Shown here: positions 13,701 to 21,539 of the stretch, piece by piece | How the letters are laid out: every line of letters starts with the position of its first letter | Numbering within the stretch: position 1 is the stretch's first letter | DNA from: a virus | DNA: 24,609 nt | Direction: 5' to 3' (one strand) | IMG/VR virus record: IMGVR_UViG_3300046370_000013 | Coordinates: 1 to 24,609 of that record | Translations under genes and position numbers: made by a program | Notes under the pieces: model-generated | The model's input: only the letters and a program-made list of their open reading frames with translations | What the model was told of the DNA's origin: nothing | Database searches by the model: none

Positions 13701-15252
13701 CAGTTCCTAATGCAACTGAATCAGCAGCAACACTAGTAGCTTGTATTCCAAGAGCATCAACAAATGCTTTAGTTACTCTAGCATCAATAGCTGAATTTGC
13801 TCTTGTATCTGTATAGTATAAATTTGTGTTTTCAGTTAGATCAGCAGTTGTCTTATTACCAAATGCAGAATTAAATCTTGACTGTGTGTAATATAAATTA
13901 GTAGTTCCTTCGCTTAAATCATCTGTATCTTTAGATGTAAAAGCAGAATCAAATCTAGCTGTTGTGTAATATAGGTTAGTGCCTTCTGCTAAATTAGTTG
14001 TAGACTTAGTTGCAAGTCTAGTATCAAAATCTGAATTAACCCTAGCTGTTGTGTAATATAAGTTGCTACCTTCTGTTAAATCACCTGTATCTTTTGTAGC
14101 TAATCTTGAATCGAAATCTGTATTTGCTCTTGCGGTTGTATAGTAAAGATTAGTATTTTCAACAACTATAGAAGTATCTAAAGTTGCAGTAGATGATTGA
14201 TTAGAACCATTGCCTATAAATATTTTGCCATTATCTAAGTTAGGAGTTGCGTTACTTCTTCCAGCACCACCTACTTTAATAGAACCAGCACTTGCATGAC
14301 TTCTAATTACTTTACCTATGTTTTGTATTTGACTGGATTCGCCTGTTGGAGCTGTAGTTGTATAAGCACCTGCTGTTGTAGATACATAAAGTATTTGACC
14401 TTCTGATACTCCTGAAGTATCTAATTCTTCAATAGTACCAAAAGTAACTACTTGTAATGCAGCATTATCATTGGCATCAGATAAAGCTAATCCAAATGCA
14501 GGCATTTTAGAAGCATCATCAGCTTTAGCTTGACCAACTGTTGGTACATCACCTGATACGCCTGATATATAAACTACATCACCTTTGCTTAAAACACCAT
14601 CTGCTTTAGCATTAAACCTTATACCACCCTCTAAATCACCAATAAATTCTTCTGTAGCTGTAATGATATTAAAAGTAACATCATCAGTAGTAGCTACAGC
14701 TTGTCCTATAGCAATACTAGGAGTAGAACCTTCACCAGTTCCGCCTGTTACTGTTACACCAGTTCCACCTGACATAGATTCAACATAATCACCAGTTGTA
14801 TCAGTTCCTAATGTTATTGAATTGATTTGCACAACTGTATCTATATCAACATTAGCACTACCATCAAAAGATACTGATCCAACCACATCACCTGATAAAG
14901 ATATAGTTCTTGCTGTGCTTAGAGTATCAGCAGAATCTGCATTACCTGTTAAGTCTCCAGTAACATTACCTGTAACATTACCTGTTAAGTTACCAGTAAC
15001 ATCCCCTGTTAAATTGCCAGTAAATGTATTAGATGCAGTAATACTAACACCTGTAGTAATCCAAGCATTATCAGCAGCGTTTCTTATCTTCAATACACTG
15101 CTAGATGTATCTACCCATAATTGATGAGCAAATGTAGTTGATGGTTCTGTTGAGCCACTATTGACAGTTGCAATAGCTAAAAGAGCATTGTTTAAATCTG
15201 CTCTAAAGTCTGCACCTGATTGGTTTGCTATGTTGTAATCGTGTTGTGCCAT
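10783..15252 (-). CDS. large repetitive tail fibre / receptor-binding protein
   Basis: This 1489-residue protein is the likely host-contacting fibre. The N-terminus (MAQHDYNIANQSGADFRADL, then LWVDTSSSVLKIRNAADNAW) matches an anchor domain seen in marine phage fibres. Next are TGNVTG/TGDLTG repeats (about residues 75-104), a compact domain with VLSKGDVVYISGVSGDVPTV (about 215-285), and nine NLYYT-x-x-R repeats (about 363-830). Several VGIGT-x-x-P motifs typical of fibre beta-structures follow. The C-terminal domain opens with DDYEEGTFTPTLDN (about 1350 on). No S74 chaperone-type peptidase end is recognised. It is followed by the lysis block and preceded by an assembly-like protein. Repeats suggest a long trimeric shaft. 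Confidence 0.85.
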   Translation of the reverse strand: MAQHDYNIANQSGADFRADLNNALLAIATVNSGSTEPSTTFAHQLWVDTSSSVLKIRNAADNAWITTGVSITASNTFTGNLTGDVTGNLTGNVTGNVTGDLTGNADSADTLSTARTISLSGDVVGSVSFDGSANVDIDTVVQINSITLGTDTTGDYVESMSGGTGVTVTGGTGEGSTPSIAIGQAVATTDDVTFNIITATEEFIGDLEGGIRFNAKADGVLSKGDVVYISGVSGDVPTVGQAKADDASKMPAFGLALSDANDNAALQVVTFGTIEELDTSGVSEGQILYVSTTAGAYTTTAPTGESSQIQNIGKVIRSHASAGSIKVGGAGRSNATPNLDNGKIFIGNGSNQSSTATLDTSIVVENTNLYYTTARANTDFDSRLATKDTGDLTEGSNLYYTTARVNSDFDTRLATKSTTNLAEGTNLYYTTARFDSAFTSKDTDDLSEGTTNLYYTQSRFNSAFGNKTTADLTENTNLYYTDTRANSAIDARVTKAFVDALGIQATSVAADSVALGTDTTGNYVSTITGTANKITVSGSGSESANITLSLPDDVQIASDLTVAGNLTVNGTLTSLDTTNLDIEDNLFQLNAGLTGSPVNDSGMLINRGTADNGIFMWDESVDKFTLGLTTADGSATGNITLNSLGTLVANIEGAVTGTVSSLSNHDTDDLAEGSSLYYTDARSRSAISATGDISYNSSTGVISFTQSASPVTSVNTQTGAVVLDTDDVGEGSTNIYFTNARADTRINLQTGANLDLSSKSTSDLSEGSNLYYTDARSRASISEDSAQLSYNSTTGVLSYTQGDTDTVSEGTTNLYYTDARANSAIDARVTKSFVDALNVVAASATGNAGTATALATSRDFSIAGDITASGVSFDGTGNVALSASIDANTVGISEINVSDGTSGQVLTTDGAGNLSFSSVSGTTINNNADNRVITGSGTANTLNGEANFVFDGTNVGIGTSSPDTQLNIKNADDAVVRIESIGSESGDDARLEIKTTNGTFTIQNDRSLGTSGALTFAGNTSNNLVIDHNSGNVGIGTANPQVLNHISSGYLAPTGGIDSNIFSLISNSASAGSYAGLGLLAGNAAASFIHFGDTDDMNSGTLDYFHSDNSMRFSTNGGERVRIDNTGAVGIGQVPETARFSGHDILQVGGRATFLGNDTVSSTGQTALLDNLYYDASGNFQHRGDARGVAMQFVEGQVIFSNSNQTTGTPTVTPRMTLDSSGRLLVGTTSTTPAFGTGTGIAFVPTGESMMSANSATTLFLNRTTSDGTILDFRKDGSTVGSIGVVSSNNLKIHSTSSGHSGLSFGTGIVYATDNSGDATNNGTDLGSSSYTWKDIYLGGGAYIGGTGSANKLDDYEEGTFTPTLDNAGSPVFAYRSGWYTKIGDIVHFNLFIDVTSGISGTSQVQIGGLPFNISSKGNLNYVMFNLFIERGVNGGSATQGYAALGQAGNAAMEIWEQFSTTGYNYNGLNYGEVNSSSFRVRISGTYHA
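12765..14163 (-). repeat. nine NLYYT-x-x-R protein repeats in the fibre
   Basis: The fibre contains nine diverged copies of a unit with the core EGxNLYYTxARxxSxF. Five lie in near-tandem between 13780 and 14163 and four are more widely spaced between 12765 and 13250. The DNA copies share the TATAATAAAGATT-like core but differ in many bases, so they are old repeats kept at the protein level. The likely role is to build a regular trimeric shaft. Confidence 0.85.
14941..15030 (-). repeat. 12-base-type tandem repeats coding for TGNxTGDx
   Basis: Near-identical 12-base units, each encoding T-G-N/D-V/L, follow one another about seven times (NLTGDVTGNLTGNVTGNV at the protein level). The similarity at DNA level is high, unlike the NLYYT repeats, so recent slippage or expansion is likely. 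Changes in copy number would keep the frame and alter fibre length. Confidence 0.8.
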
Positions 15253-15280
15253 AATAAAATCCTATTTTATATATCTTAAA

Positions 15281-15649
15281 TCATTCAGGGATACTTGGAA
15301 ATATCACATTAGCAATATTATTAGCTGACTGATGTAAAGATGGTAAGTCTCTTAATTCCTGTCTATATGTTGCCCATTCTTGTTTTTTAGAATCAGATAA
15401 AGGACAGTCATTTACTTGAGTCCAGTCTGATTCTTTTAGTAATTCGTTTCTCTGTAATCTAATAGTTTTCCAAAAATCTATAGTTTGTTCTACAGGTGAA
15501 TCATCAATAATCTTATGTTCATCAACCTCATAGATACCTTCTATAATTGATTGACCATCTTCTAAAAGAATATCTGTAATCTCAGCATTAGTTGAACCAT
15601 TAGATATGATGTCTCCTGTATCTGTTTTGTATATTGTAAAATCTGCCAT
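15281..15649 (-). CDS. tail fibre assembly-like protein
   Basis: This 122-residue protein has a small strand-rich front (MADFTIYKTDTGDIISNGST) and a C-terminal half with RLQRNELLKESDWTQVNDCP followed by KKQEWATYRQELRDLP. The R-N-x-L-L-x-x-S-D-W-T-Q / W-x-x-Y-R-x-x-L-R-D-L-P pattern is the signature of the phage tail-fibre assembly (Caudo_TAP-like) C-terminal region. Such proteins help fold or join fibres, or may be part of the fibre base. It lies between the tip protein and the large fibre, the expected place. A structural rather than chaperone role is also possible. Confidence 0.75.
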   Translation of the reverse strand: MADFTIYKTDTGDIISNGSTNAEITDILLEDGQSIIEGIYEVDEHKIIDDSPVEQTIDFWKTIRLQRNELLKESDWTQVNDCPLSDSKKQEWATYRQELRDLPSLHQSANNIANVIFPSIPE

Positions 15650-15650
15650 A

Positions 15651-18600
15651 TTATTGTGTGTTATCTATAAATACATAAAGAGATTGATAGGTAGAGTTTA
15701 GTTTAGTCACCCATCTTAATCTCCAATAAACTGTACTTTGTGTGCTTGAAAGTCCACTGATATCTCCTGAATAAGCAAATACATAGGTTCTAAATGTACC
15801 TGCTGCAAATGTTATGTTTTGTACTCCACCTGCTGCTTGAGTCCAAGTAGTACCATTTAAGCTGTATTCTAAATATCCAGCAGTACAGTCTCCATAAACC
15901 CCTGTTAATATTGCTCTATACTTTGCACCATCTCTTATTTGATTCATGGTTAAAGATAGATAAGTTCCTGTTGAGTTTGTATTAACAGTAAAGTTAGTAC
16001 TTCCTCTTTGAATCACACTACCAAATACCTCTAGGGGTACAAAAGTTTCAGTAGCTAAATGACTTTTTATATCAGCAGAAACATCACCAAAATGCTCTAC
16101 ATTTAAAGTGCCAACATTAATAAGACCTGAATCTAATGTTCCTGTTGTAATACTATTAGCACTTAAATTAGAAACTTTTGCATCGGTAACAGCATTGTTT
16201 GCTATCTGAGTTGTATTTACTCCACCTGATTTAATGATTAAATTACCACTTCCATCAGTGTCAATAGTTACATCATCTATTTGTAATAAATCTGCATTTA
16301 AACTACCAGTTGTTATATTGTCTGCATTTATATTAGTAACATTAACAACTGAACCATTAATAGTTCCAGTAGTTATTACACCACCTGATATAGAAGTAAC
16401 ATTAGTATTAACTTGACCACCATTAATAAAAGCAGAATCATTTGTTAGGTCAGAAACATTATCGCCACTAACTATAATGCTTCCTGTTGATATGATGTCA
16501 TTAACATTTAATCTAGCTGTAGCTAAAGTACCTGAAGTAATATTAGTTGCGTTTAAGTTAGTAACTGTTATCTGACTTGCATCTATAGTTCCTGCTGTAA
16601 TTTTATTAGCAGATAATGAATTAATCTTTGCATCAGTAACAGCATCATTTAATATTTTAGGGGTGGTTATAGCATCATTTATTATTTTATCTGTTATAAC
16701 TGCATCATCTTTAATATCAGCACTTCCTGTAGGAGCATCTCCAATAGTAAAAGATAAAGTAGCTGGAGAAGACTCTGATCCTAATGTATTTAATGAGCTA
16801 ACACTTGCAACATAATTAGCATCAACTGGTAAAAAGTTTAAATCACAATTTTCTACATCAACAATAGTGTTTTTAACTTGATTACTAGAACTATCTACAA
16901 CATTAACTCTATATTGATAATCAGGAAAATCTGTTGGCTCATTCCAAGATAAAAATGGTCTACCTGTAGAACTAGAATCAGTATCAGTAAATGATAATCC
17001 TGTTGGAGCTTTTACTGCATAAGCAGAAGGTAAGTTAGCTAGTTCTTCTACTGGTTCTTGAGGTGGTACTTCCCATGTATAAACATCAAAGTATTCTATT
17101 AAGCTAACTGCAACTAATCCATTTGGTTGCAATTCTAATGCTTCTACTCTACAAATCTTACCTGAGAATCCTAAACCTGCATAAGTTAAATCTACTATGT
17201 CTCCTACATTAAGTTTATACATCTCAGGAGTTCCTAAGAACTGCATGGTGGTCTGATTTCTACTTCTAGTTAAGATTGCCTTACCCATGTTATAAGCTAT
17301 GTAAGGGTCGCTTATATAAGGGAACTCAGCCTTTATTTCTAATATTTCATCACCATCATCTGAATAATATTCAGGATTTGCATTATGTAAAACTGTAGCT
17401 GTATCTAATTCATATTTTTTATTAGCGTTAAAAAATTCAACTATAACTTTATTTGCTTTTTTATCTTTGTTTCCATAATCAACTGATATGCCAGCATCAG
17501 CAATAATATGATTGTCATTGATACTAAATGTAGAAGAACCTGTATCTTCTATTGATAATTCATACTGACCATTAATATAAAGAAAGATACCTCTCATATT
17601 AGCAAGAAGCTCTTTTGCATTTTCCATTACATTTTTATTTGTATCTAAATAACCATTGCAGTGAAATCTTTTAACTTTTAATAATGAAGAGCCAGTTTGC
17701 GAAGAATAGGTGCTACTAAAAGTATTATTTATAAATACAATGTATTCTTCATTTGAATCAAAGAATTCACTTCTTTGCACATCAATAATTTCATCACCAT
17801 CTATAACACCATTACCATTAGCATCAAATAAATCTAAAAGCTCACCTATTTTGTTTTGCCACCAATCCTCATTGGCATTTGCTCCTGCAATAGTAAAGAA
17901 GTTATCACCACTATTTGCACTCCAAGTAAGTGATTGTGCTGTTCCATTAAAATGTGGCTGATCAACCTCTGTATCACAAACATTAGCAGCAGAGCTAAAT
18001 GTAGTCATATTAATTTGTGATGCTGTTAAACCCTTACCATATTCATTGTTAGTTATATAATCTAAAAAAGTTAAAGCTGGATTATCTGAAAATTCATAAG
18101 TAGATGGAGTTCCAAATGTTTGACCTGAATCTCTTGGATCATAAACTTTTTTACCTCTTACTTGAACTGTTAGTTGTGGCACTCCTGACCAAATACCTTC
18201 TTTATCATAGCCATAATGAGCAGCTATATAACAAATACCATCTAATCTATGTGCTGAAGTCCAATTAGGCATAGATGCAACAAGCATAGGATCAGCAGTT
18301 TGTGATGCAGCACCATGATGTAGATTCATAACATATCTATATTTTAATGTAGGACTTGTACCAAATTGACCAGCACCAGCATCAATACCAGTACCATTTT
18401 GTGAAACTGTATTTAATGAACCTGAACCTGAAGATATTTTATCTGAACCTATATAACCACCATCTCTAAATCTTGCTGAATCAGTTAAAGGATTACCATC
18501 AAGCTCAATAGTCCTACCTAGTATTTCATCACATTCACCAACTGATAAAGCATAGACAACATATAAATCTCTTGAATCATTCCCTGATACATCCATATAG

Positions 18601-18854
18601 ATAATCTGAGCACCAACCCTTCTAGTTCCATAGATAACAGGTATTTTACCTCCAGCAGAGGTTTTGTTTAATAGGATGTCCTGACCTTTAGCCATCATTT
18701 GTCTAGCCTGCATAAATCCTCTAACACCAACCGCTAGAGTTGCAATATTAATAAAACCAGTTATTCCAGCTATAATATTTCCTAATGTTCCAGTAGCACC
18801 AAGAGTAAAACCTTTACTTACAAAAAACTTAGCTATGCTTGACCAAAATGCCAT
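15651..18854 (-). CDS. gpJ-like tail tip / host-specificity protein
   Basis: This 1067-residue protein begins with hydrophobic segments (GNIIAGITGFINIATLAVGV) and KIPVIYGTRRVGAQIIY, then LYVVYALSVGECDEI, the N-terminal pattern of J-type tail tip proteins. Residues 344-355 (DANGNGVIDGDE) form a canonical EF-hand loop. A central hub-like region (about 400-600) is followed by a fibronectin III-like domain (about 608-700), repeat segments with SANKITAGTIDASQIT and related units (about 730-930), and a C-terminal beta-rich domain. It should form the tail tip that contacts the host and triggers DNA release. It shares one base with the upstream gene (TAATG). Confidence 0.85.
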   Translation of the reverse strand: MAFWSSIAKFFVSKGFTLGATGTLGNIIAGITGFINIATLAVGVRGFMQARQMMAKGQDILLNKTSAGGKIPVIYGTRRVGAQIIYMDVSGNDSRDLYVVYALSVGECDEILGRTIELDGNPLTDSARFRDGGYIGSDKISSGSGSLNTVSQNGTGIDAGAGQFGTSPTLKYRYVMNLHHGAASQTADPMLVASMPNWTSAHRLDGICYIAAHYGYDKEGIWSGVPQLTVQVRGKKVYDPRDSGQTFGTPSTYEFSDNPALTFLDYITNNEYGKGLTASQINMTTFSSAANVCDTEVDQPHFNGTAQSLTWSANSGDNFFTIAGANANEDWWQNKIGELLDLFDANGNGVIDGDEIIDVQRSEFFDSNEEYIVFINNTFSSTYSSQTGSSLLKVKRFHCNGYLDTNKNVMENAKELLANMRGIFLYINGQYELSIEDTGSSTFSINDNHIIADAGISVDYGNKDKKANKVIVEFFNANKKYELDTATVLHNANPEYYSDDGDEILEIKAEFPYISDPYIAYNMGKAILTRSRNQTTMQFLGTPEMYKLNVGDIVDLTYAGLGFSGKICRVEALELQPNGLVAVSLIEYFDVYTWEVPPQEPVEELANLPSAYAVKAPTGLSFTDTDSSSTGRPFLSWNEPTDFPDYQYRVNVVDSSSNQVKNTIVDVENCDLNFLPVDANYVASVSSLNTLGSESSPATLSFTIGDAPTGSADIKDDAVITDKIINDAITTPKILNDAVTDAKINSLSANKITAGTIDASQITVTNLNATNITSGTLATARLNVNDIISTGSIIVSGDNVSDLTNDSAFINGGQVNTNVTSISGGVITTGTINGSVVNVTNINADNITTGSLNADLLQIDDVTIDTDGSGNLIIKSGGVNTTQIANNAVTDAKVSNLSANSITTGTLDSGLINVGTLNVEHFGDVSADIKSHLATETFVPLEVFGSVIQRGSTNFTVNTNSTGTYLSLTMNQIRDGAKYRAILTGVYGDCTAGYLEYSLNGTTWTQAAGGVQNITFAAGTFRTYVFAYSGDISGLSSTQSTVYWRLRWVTKLNSTYQSLYVFIDNTQ

Positions 18855-19402
18855 TATCTACCCCACCTTACATCTTCTTTAACTTGAGTAGCAAATTCCA
18901 TACCTTTGTCACCTGTACTAAACGATTGTTGTGATTCATCAGAATAGTGCCTACCTTTTGTTAAATTCCAATTTGCCCAATGTGATGCAACAGTTAAAGT
19001 CAAAGCAGTATTATCTATGTTTTCTGAAATAGATACATTTCTAATCTGACCTGTAAAATAATTAATCGCACCAACGATAGTTTCATCTGAATTAAAATAT
19101 GCTAAATAAATATCTACTATCTTGTCTGTAAAAGAGCCATCTTCTACTAAAGACCTTACTTCATTAGTAACATTAGAAAAAACAATATTTAATTCATTAA
19201 CCTCTAACTGACCTGTTTCAGAAGTCATATCAACTTGTAAAAAAGAACCACCAGCTTCATAGCTATTAGAATCATAAGTAACATCAGAATACCAATCAGT
19301 CAGCCTGATAGTAGATGATAAATTAAGCTCAACTAGAAAAGCTGTCTTAGTTGCTGTTGATGATACTTGAGTTTGTAGATCAGTAGATAAACTTCTAGGC
19401 AT
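18854..19402 (-). CDS. distal tail protein, gpL-like position
   Basis: This 182-residue protein starts MPRSLSTDLQTQVSSTATKT and contains FLVELNLSSTIRLTDWYSDV, an EVNELNIVFSNV strand and a C-terminal HWANWNLTKGRHYSDESQQ segment ending in RWGR. The arrangement is like tail hub proteins of the DUF2163/DUF1833 group or lambda gpL, which link the tape-measure end of the tail to the tip. It sits between the gpM-position protein and the J-like protein and is coupled to both by one-base TAATG overlaps. It lacks an obvious iron-sulfur Cys set. The family is assigned from motifs and order, so only the role is reasonably firm. Confidence 0.7.
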   Translation of the reverse strand: MPRSLSTDLQTQVSSTATKTAFLVELNLSSTIRLTDWYSDVTYDSNSYEAGGSFLQVDMTSETGQLEVNELNIVFSNVTNEVRSLVEDGSFTDKIVDIYLAYFNSDETIVGAINYFTGQIRNVSISENIDNTALTLTVASHWANWNLTKGRHYSDESQQSFSTGDKGMEFATQVKEDVRWGR

Positions 19403-20007
19403 TAAGTTATAACCTCTCTAACATCAAATGAAATACTATAAAAACCACTAGCATCTGTTGAATACATAATCTCATTATTTTCAAGATAAACAGTGAAACT
19501 AGGTTTATTTACAGTAACAGCTTCATTATCTGCTAGAGATGCTACTAGGTTAGGTGATATAAGAACAGTTAATGAGCCATCACCCAAAGAATCAATATTT
19601 GATTGAACCATATAAACTTTACTATGATTTGCAAACTTAATTAAATCACCAGCCTTTAAAGCACCTGATGTGCTTGCTGCAAAACCATCTAATTGAATAG
19701 AAGCATCTCCTGATGAATGTGAGCCATTGACTAATATATCTGTTTCAAATCTGCTTGCACCTACATTATCTAGTGGTGCTTGAATAGTAAAGTCCTCAAA
19801 AGAACCTTTTTGTTTTTGTAAAAATGCAAATACTTCTTGAGCTTTTTCTTGTTGTAAGGGTGGCATTTGCACTGTAAAAGAAAAATATTGAGCACCTATT
19901 TGTCTGACTTGTTTTCTACCTGATAAAGTCTGATTAATTAATGTAGGTCTATTATCTTTAAAATTTATGCTTCTAAAATTAGGAGATGTTGGAAATTGTC
20001 CTGACAT
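19402..20007 (-). CDS. minor/distal tail protein, gpM-like position
   Basis: This 201-residue protein starts MSGQFPTSPNFRSINFKDNR and continues with SGRKQVRQIGAQYFSFTVQM, an EVFAFLQKQKGSFEDFTIQ segment, and a C-terminal strand pair ending SFDVREVIT. The strand-rich pattern suits a distal tail ring protein. It follows the tape measure directly, where lambda has gpM. The central part (GDLIKFANHSKVYMVQS) looks like an inserted small beta domain. No named family is recognised with confidence. It is coupled by TAATG to both neighbours. Confidence 0.7.
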   Translation of the reverse strand: MSGQFPTSPNFRSINFKDNRPTLINQTLSGRKQVRQIGAQYFSFTVQMPPLQQEKAQEVFAFLQKQKGSFEDFTIQAPLDNVGASRFETDILVNGSHSSGDASIQLDGFAASTSGALKAGDLIKFANHSKVYMVQSNIDSLGDGSLTVLISPNLVASLADNEAVTVNKPSFTVYLENNEIMYSTDASGFYSISFDVREVIT

Positions 20008-21539
20008 TATACAACTCCCATTTTGCCTTGATTATTCATGGCATTGTTTATGATTGATGTTATCAATCCTTTTCTTGATGCTAGTAACTGGTCAAATCCA
20101 GCAGCATCTACTGTTGATATATTGAAGTTAACTGTAGCACCACCAACTGCTTGACCTTTTGTATGATCAATAACAGTTTCATTAGGATGTAATATAGCAG
20201 GGAATCCACCCTTGCCATCTACACCACCTGCTCTTGCACCCATACCTGTAAAACCACCACCAGCAAAACTTAAACCCTCAAAGAATGATTCAAACTTACC
20301 AGTAATAGGTGCAATAATCATTTTTTGTATTGCTATTCTTAACAATTGCTCAACAACATAATCTGCAAATTGTTTAAATTCTAACTTACCAGCCTTTAAT
20401 GAATTTATTATTGCATCTTCAAATTTTTTCATTGTATTTACAGTTAATTTTTCCATTGATTTTTCAACATCTTGCAATTGACTAACAAATGCCTGTACTG
20501 GCTGAGATAATTTTTTAGTGTTATTAACTGTAGTATCTATTTCTTCATTAACTTCTTTTAATGGTTCTTTAACTTCTGTTATTGCTGTTCTTATATTTTC
20601 AAATTTTTGTTTTAATTTATCAACATCAACAATTGCACCATCAAACCAACCAAATGCATTAAATAATTCAAATGCAGAGTTTGAAAAATTAGCCATAGCA
20701 ACTACAGCTTTTTCTAAGCCATTAACCATACTGACAGCAATATCTTTGCCTAGCTGTTTAAATCCACCTGCTAGTTTTGCTGTATGCTTCATCATGTCAA
20801 CAAATCGTTCTGCAAGAGTTTGTAATACTGGTAAAAATGCAGCGATTATGTATTGAACAAAAGTCTTAATTTGTTTAAATGCCATACTAGTTGTATCACT
20901 AAACTTCTCAAATGCTGCTGTTGTTTCTGAATCAATAATAATTCCTAAATCTTCAGCTTCTTGGAAAAAGTCTTGCAAACCCTCAGAACCACCTTTTAAT
21001 GTGTTTACTAATGCAGCACCCTCTGAATCAAAGAATTTAAAAGCTAGTCTTAACCTTGTTGAAGCATCTTCTGTATTTTTTATGCCATCAGCAACATCAA
21101 ATAAAACTTCTTCTGTACTTCTTAATGTACCATCATTATTTTTAAGCTGAATACCTAATTCTTCTAAAGCAGCCTTAGCTTCACCTGTACCATTCTGAGC
21201 TTCGCCAACCCTTCTTATGAATCTTTGCAAAGCCATATCTAAGGTATTTTGAGCAATACCTGTTTGATCTGCTGCAAATCTCATTTGTTGTAACAAATCT
21301 ACATTAATTCCAAGTTTGCTTGCAGTTTTACCTAATCTATCTATGGCATCAGTATTAACTTTTACAAAAGCACCTAATGCTGTTGCAGCACCTGTTGCAG
21401 CCAAACCAACCTTTCCTACACCCATGGCAGTATTTTTACCAAGTTTTCCAACCTTGGTTAAACTTTTTGTTACTGCATCAAAAGCTGCTTTAGTCTTATT
21501 TACTGCTGTTAATGTAAATGCTACTTTTTTATTTGCCAT
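20007..21539 (-). CDS. tail tape measure protein
   Basis: This 510-residue protein has a basic, hydrophobic Ala/Gly/Val-rich front (VGKVGLAATGAATALGAFV) and a helical core with GINVDLLQQMRFAADQTGI, as in lambda-type tape measures. Further helices include a hydrophobic YIIAAFLPVLQTLAERFVD. The C-terminal hallmark is FAGGGFTGMGARAGGVDGKG, followed by FPAILHPNETVIDHTKG. The length sets the tail length; 510 residues is short and suggests a short tail by the usual scaling. It begins 11 bases inside the T part of the frameshift product and ends in a TAATG overlap. No peptidase domain is seen. Confidence 0.9.
   Translation of the reverse strand: MANKKVAFTLTAVNKTKAAFDAVTKSLTKVGKLGKNTAMGVGKVGLAATGAATALGAFVKVNTDAIDRLGKTASKLGINVDLLQQMRFAADQTGIAQNTLDMALQRFIRRVGEAQNGTGEAKAALEELGIQLKNNDGTLRSTEEVLFDVADGIKNTEDASTRLRLAFKFFDSEGAALVNTLKGGSEGLQDFFQEAEDLGIIIDSETTAAFEKFSDTTSMAFKQIKTFVQYIIAAFLPVLQTLAERFVDMMKHTAKLAGGFKQLGKDIAVSMVNGLEKAVVAMANFSNSAFELFNAFGWFDGAIVDVDKLKQKFENIRTAITEVKEPLKEVNEEIDTTVNNTKKLSQPVQAFVSQLQDVEKSMEKLTVNTMKKFEDAIINSLKAGKLEFKQFADYVVEQLLRIAIQKMIIAPITGKFESFFEGLSFAGGGFTGMGARAGGVDGKGGFPAILHPNETVIDHTKGQAVGGATVNFNISTVDAAGFDQLLASRKGLITSIINNAMNNQGKMGVV

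Noticed and set aside
12765-14163. Regular repeats suspected of being a CRISPR array.
   Set aside because: The units are diverged, in frame and encode a conserved NLYYT motif; there are no constant repeats with unique spacers and no cas genes.
12143-15124. Long plus-strand open frames inside the fibre gene (for example 12143-12544, 14822-15124).
   Set aside because: They mirror the repetitive minus-strand fibre gene, have no sensible ribosome binding sites, and give low-complexity Val/Pro/Ala/Leu products. They are shadows.
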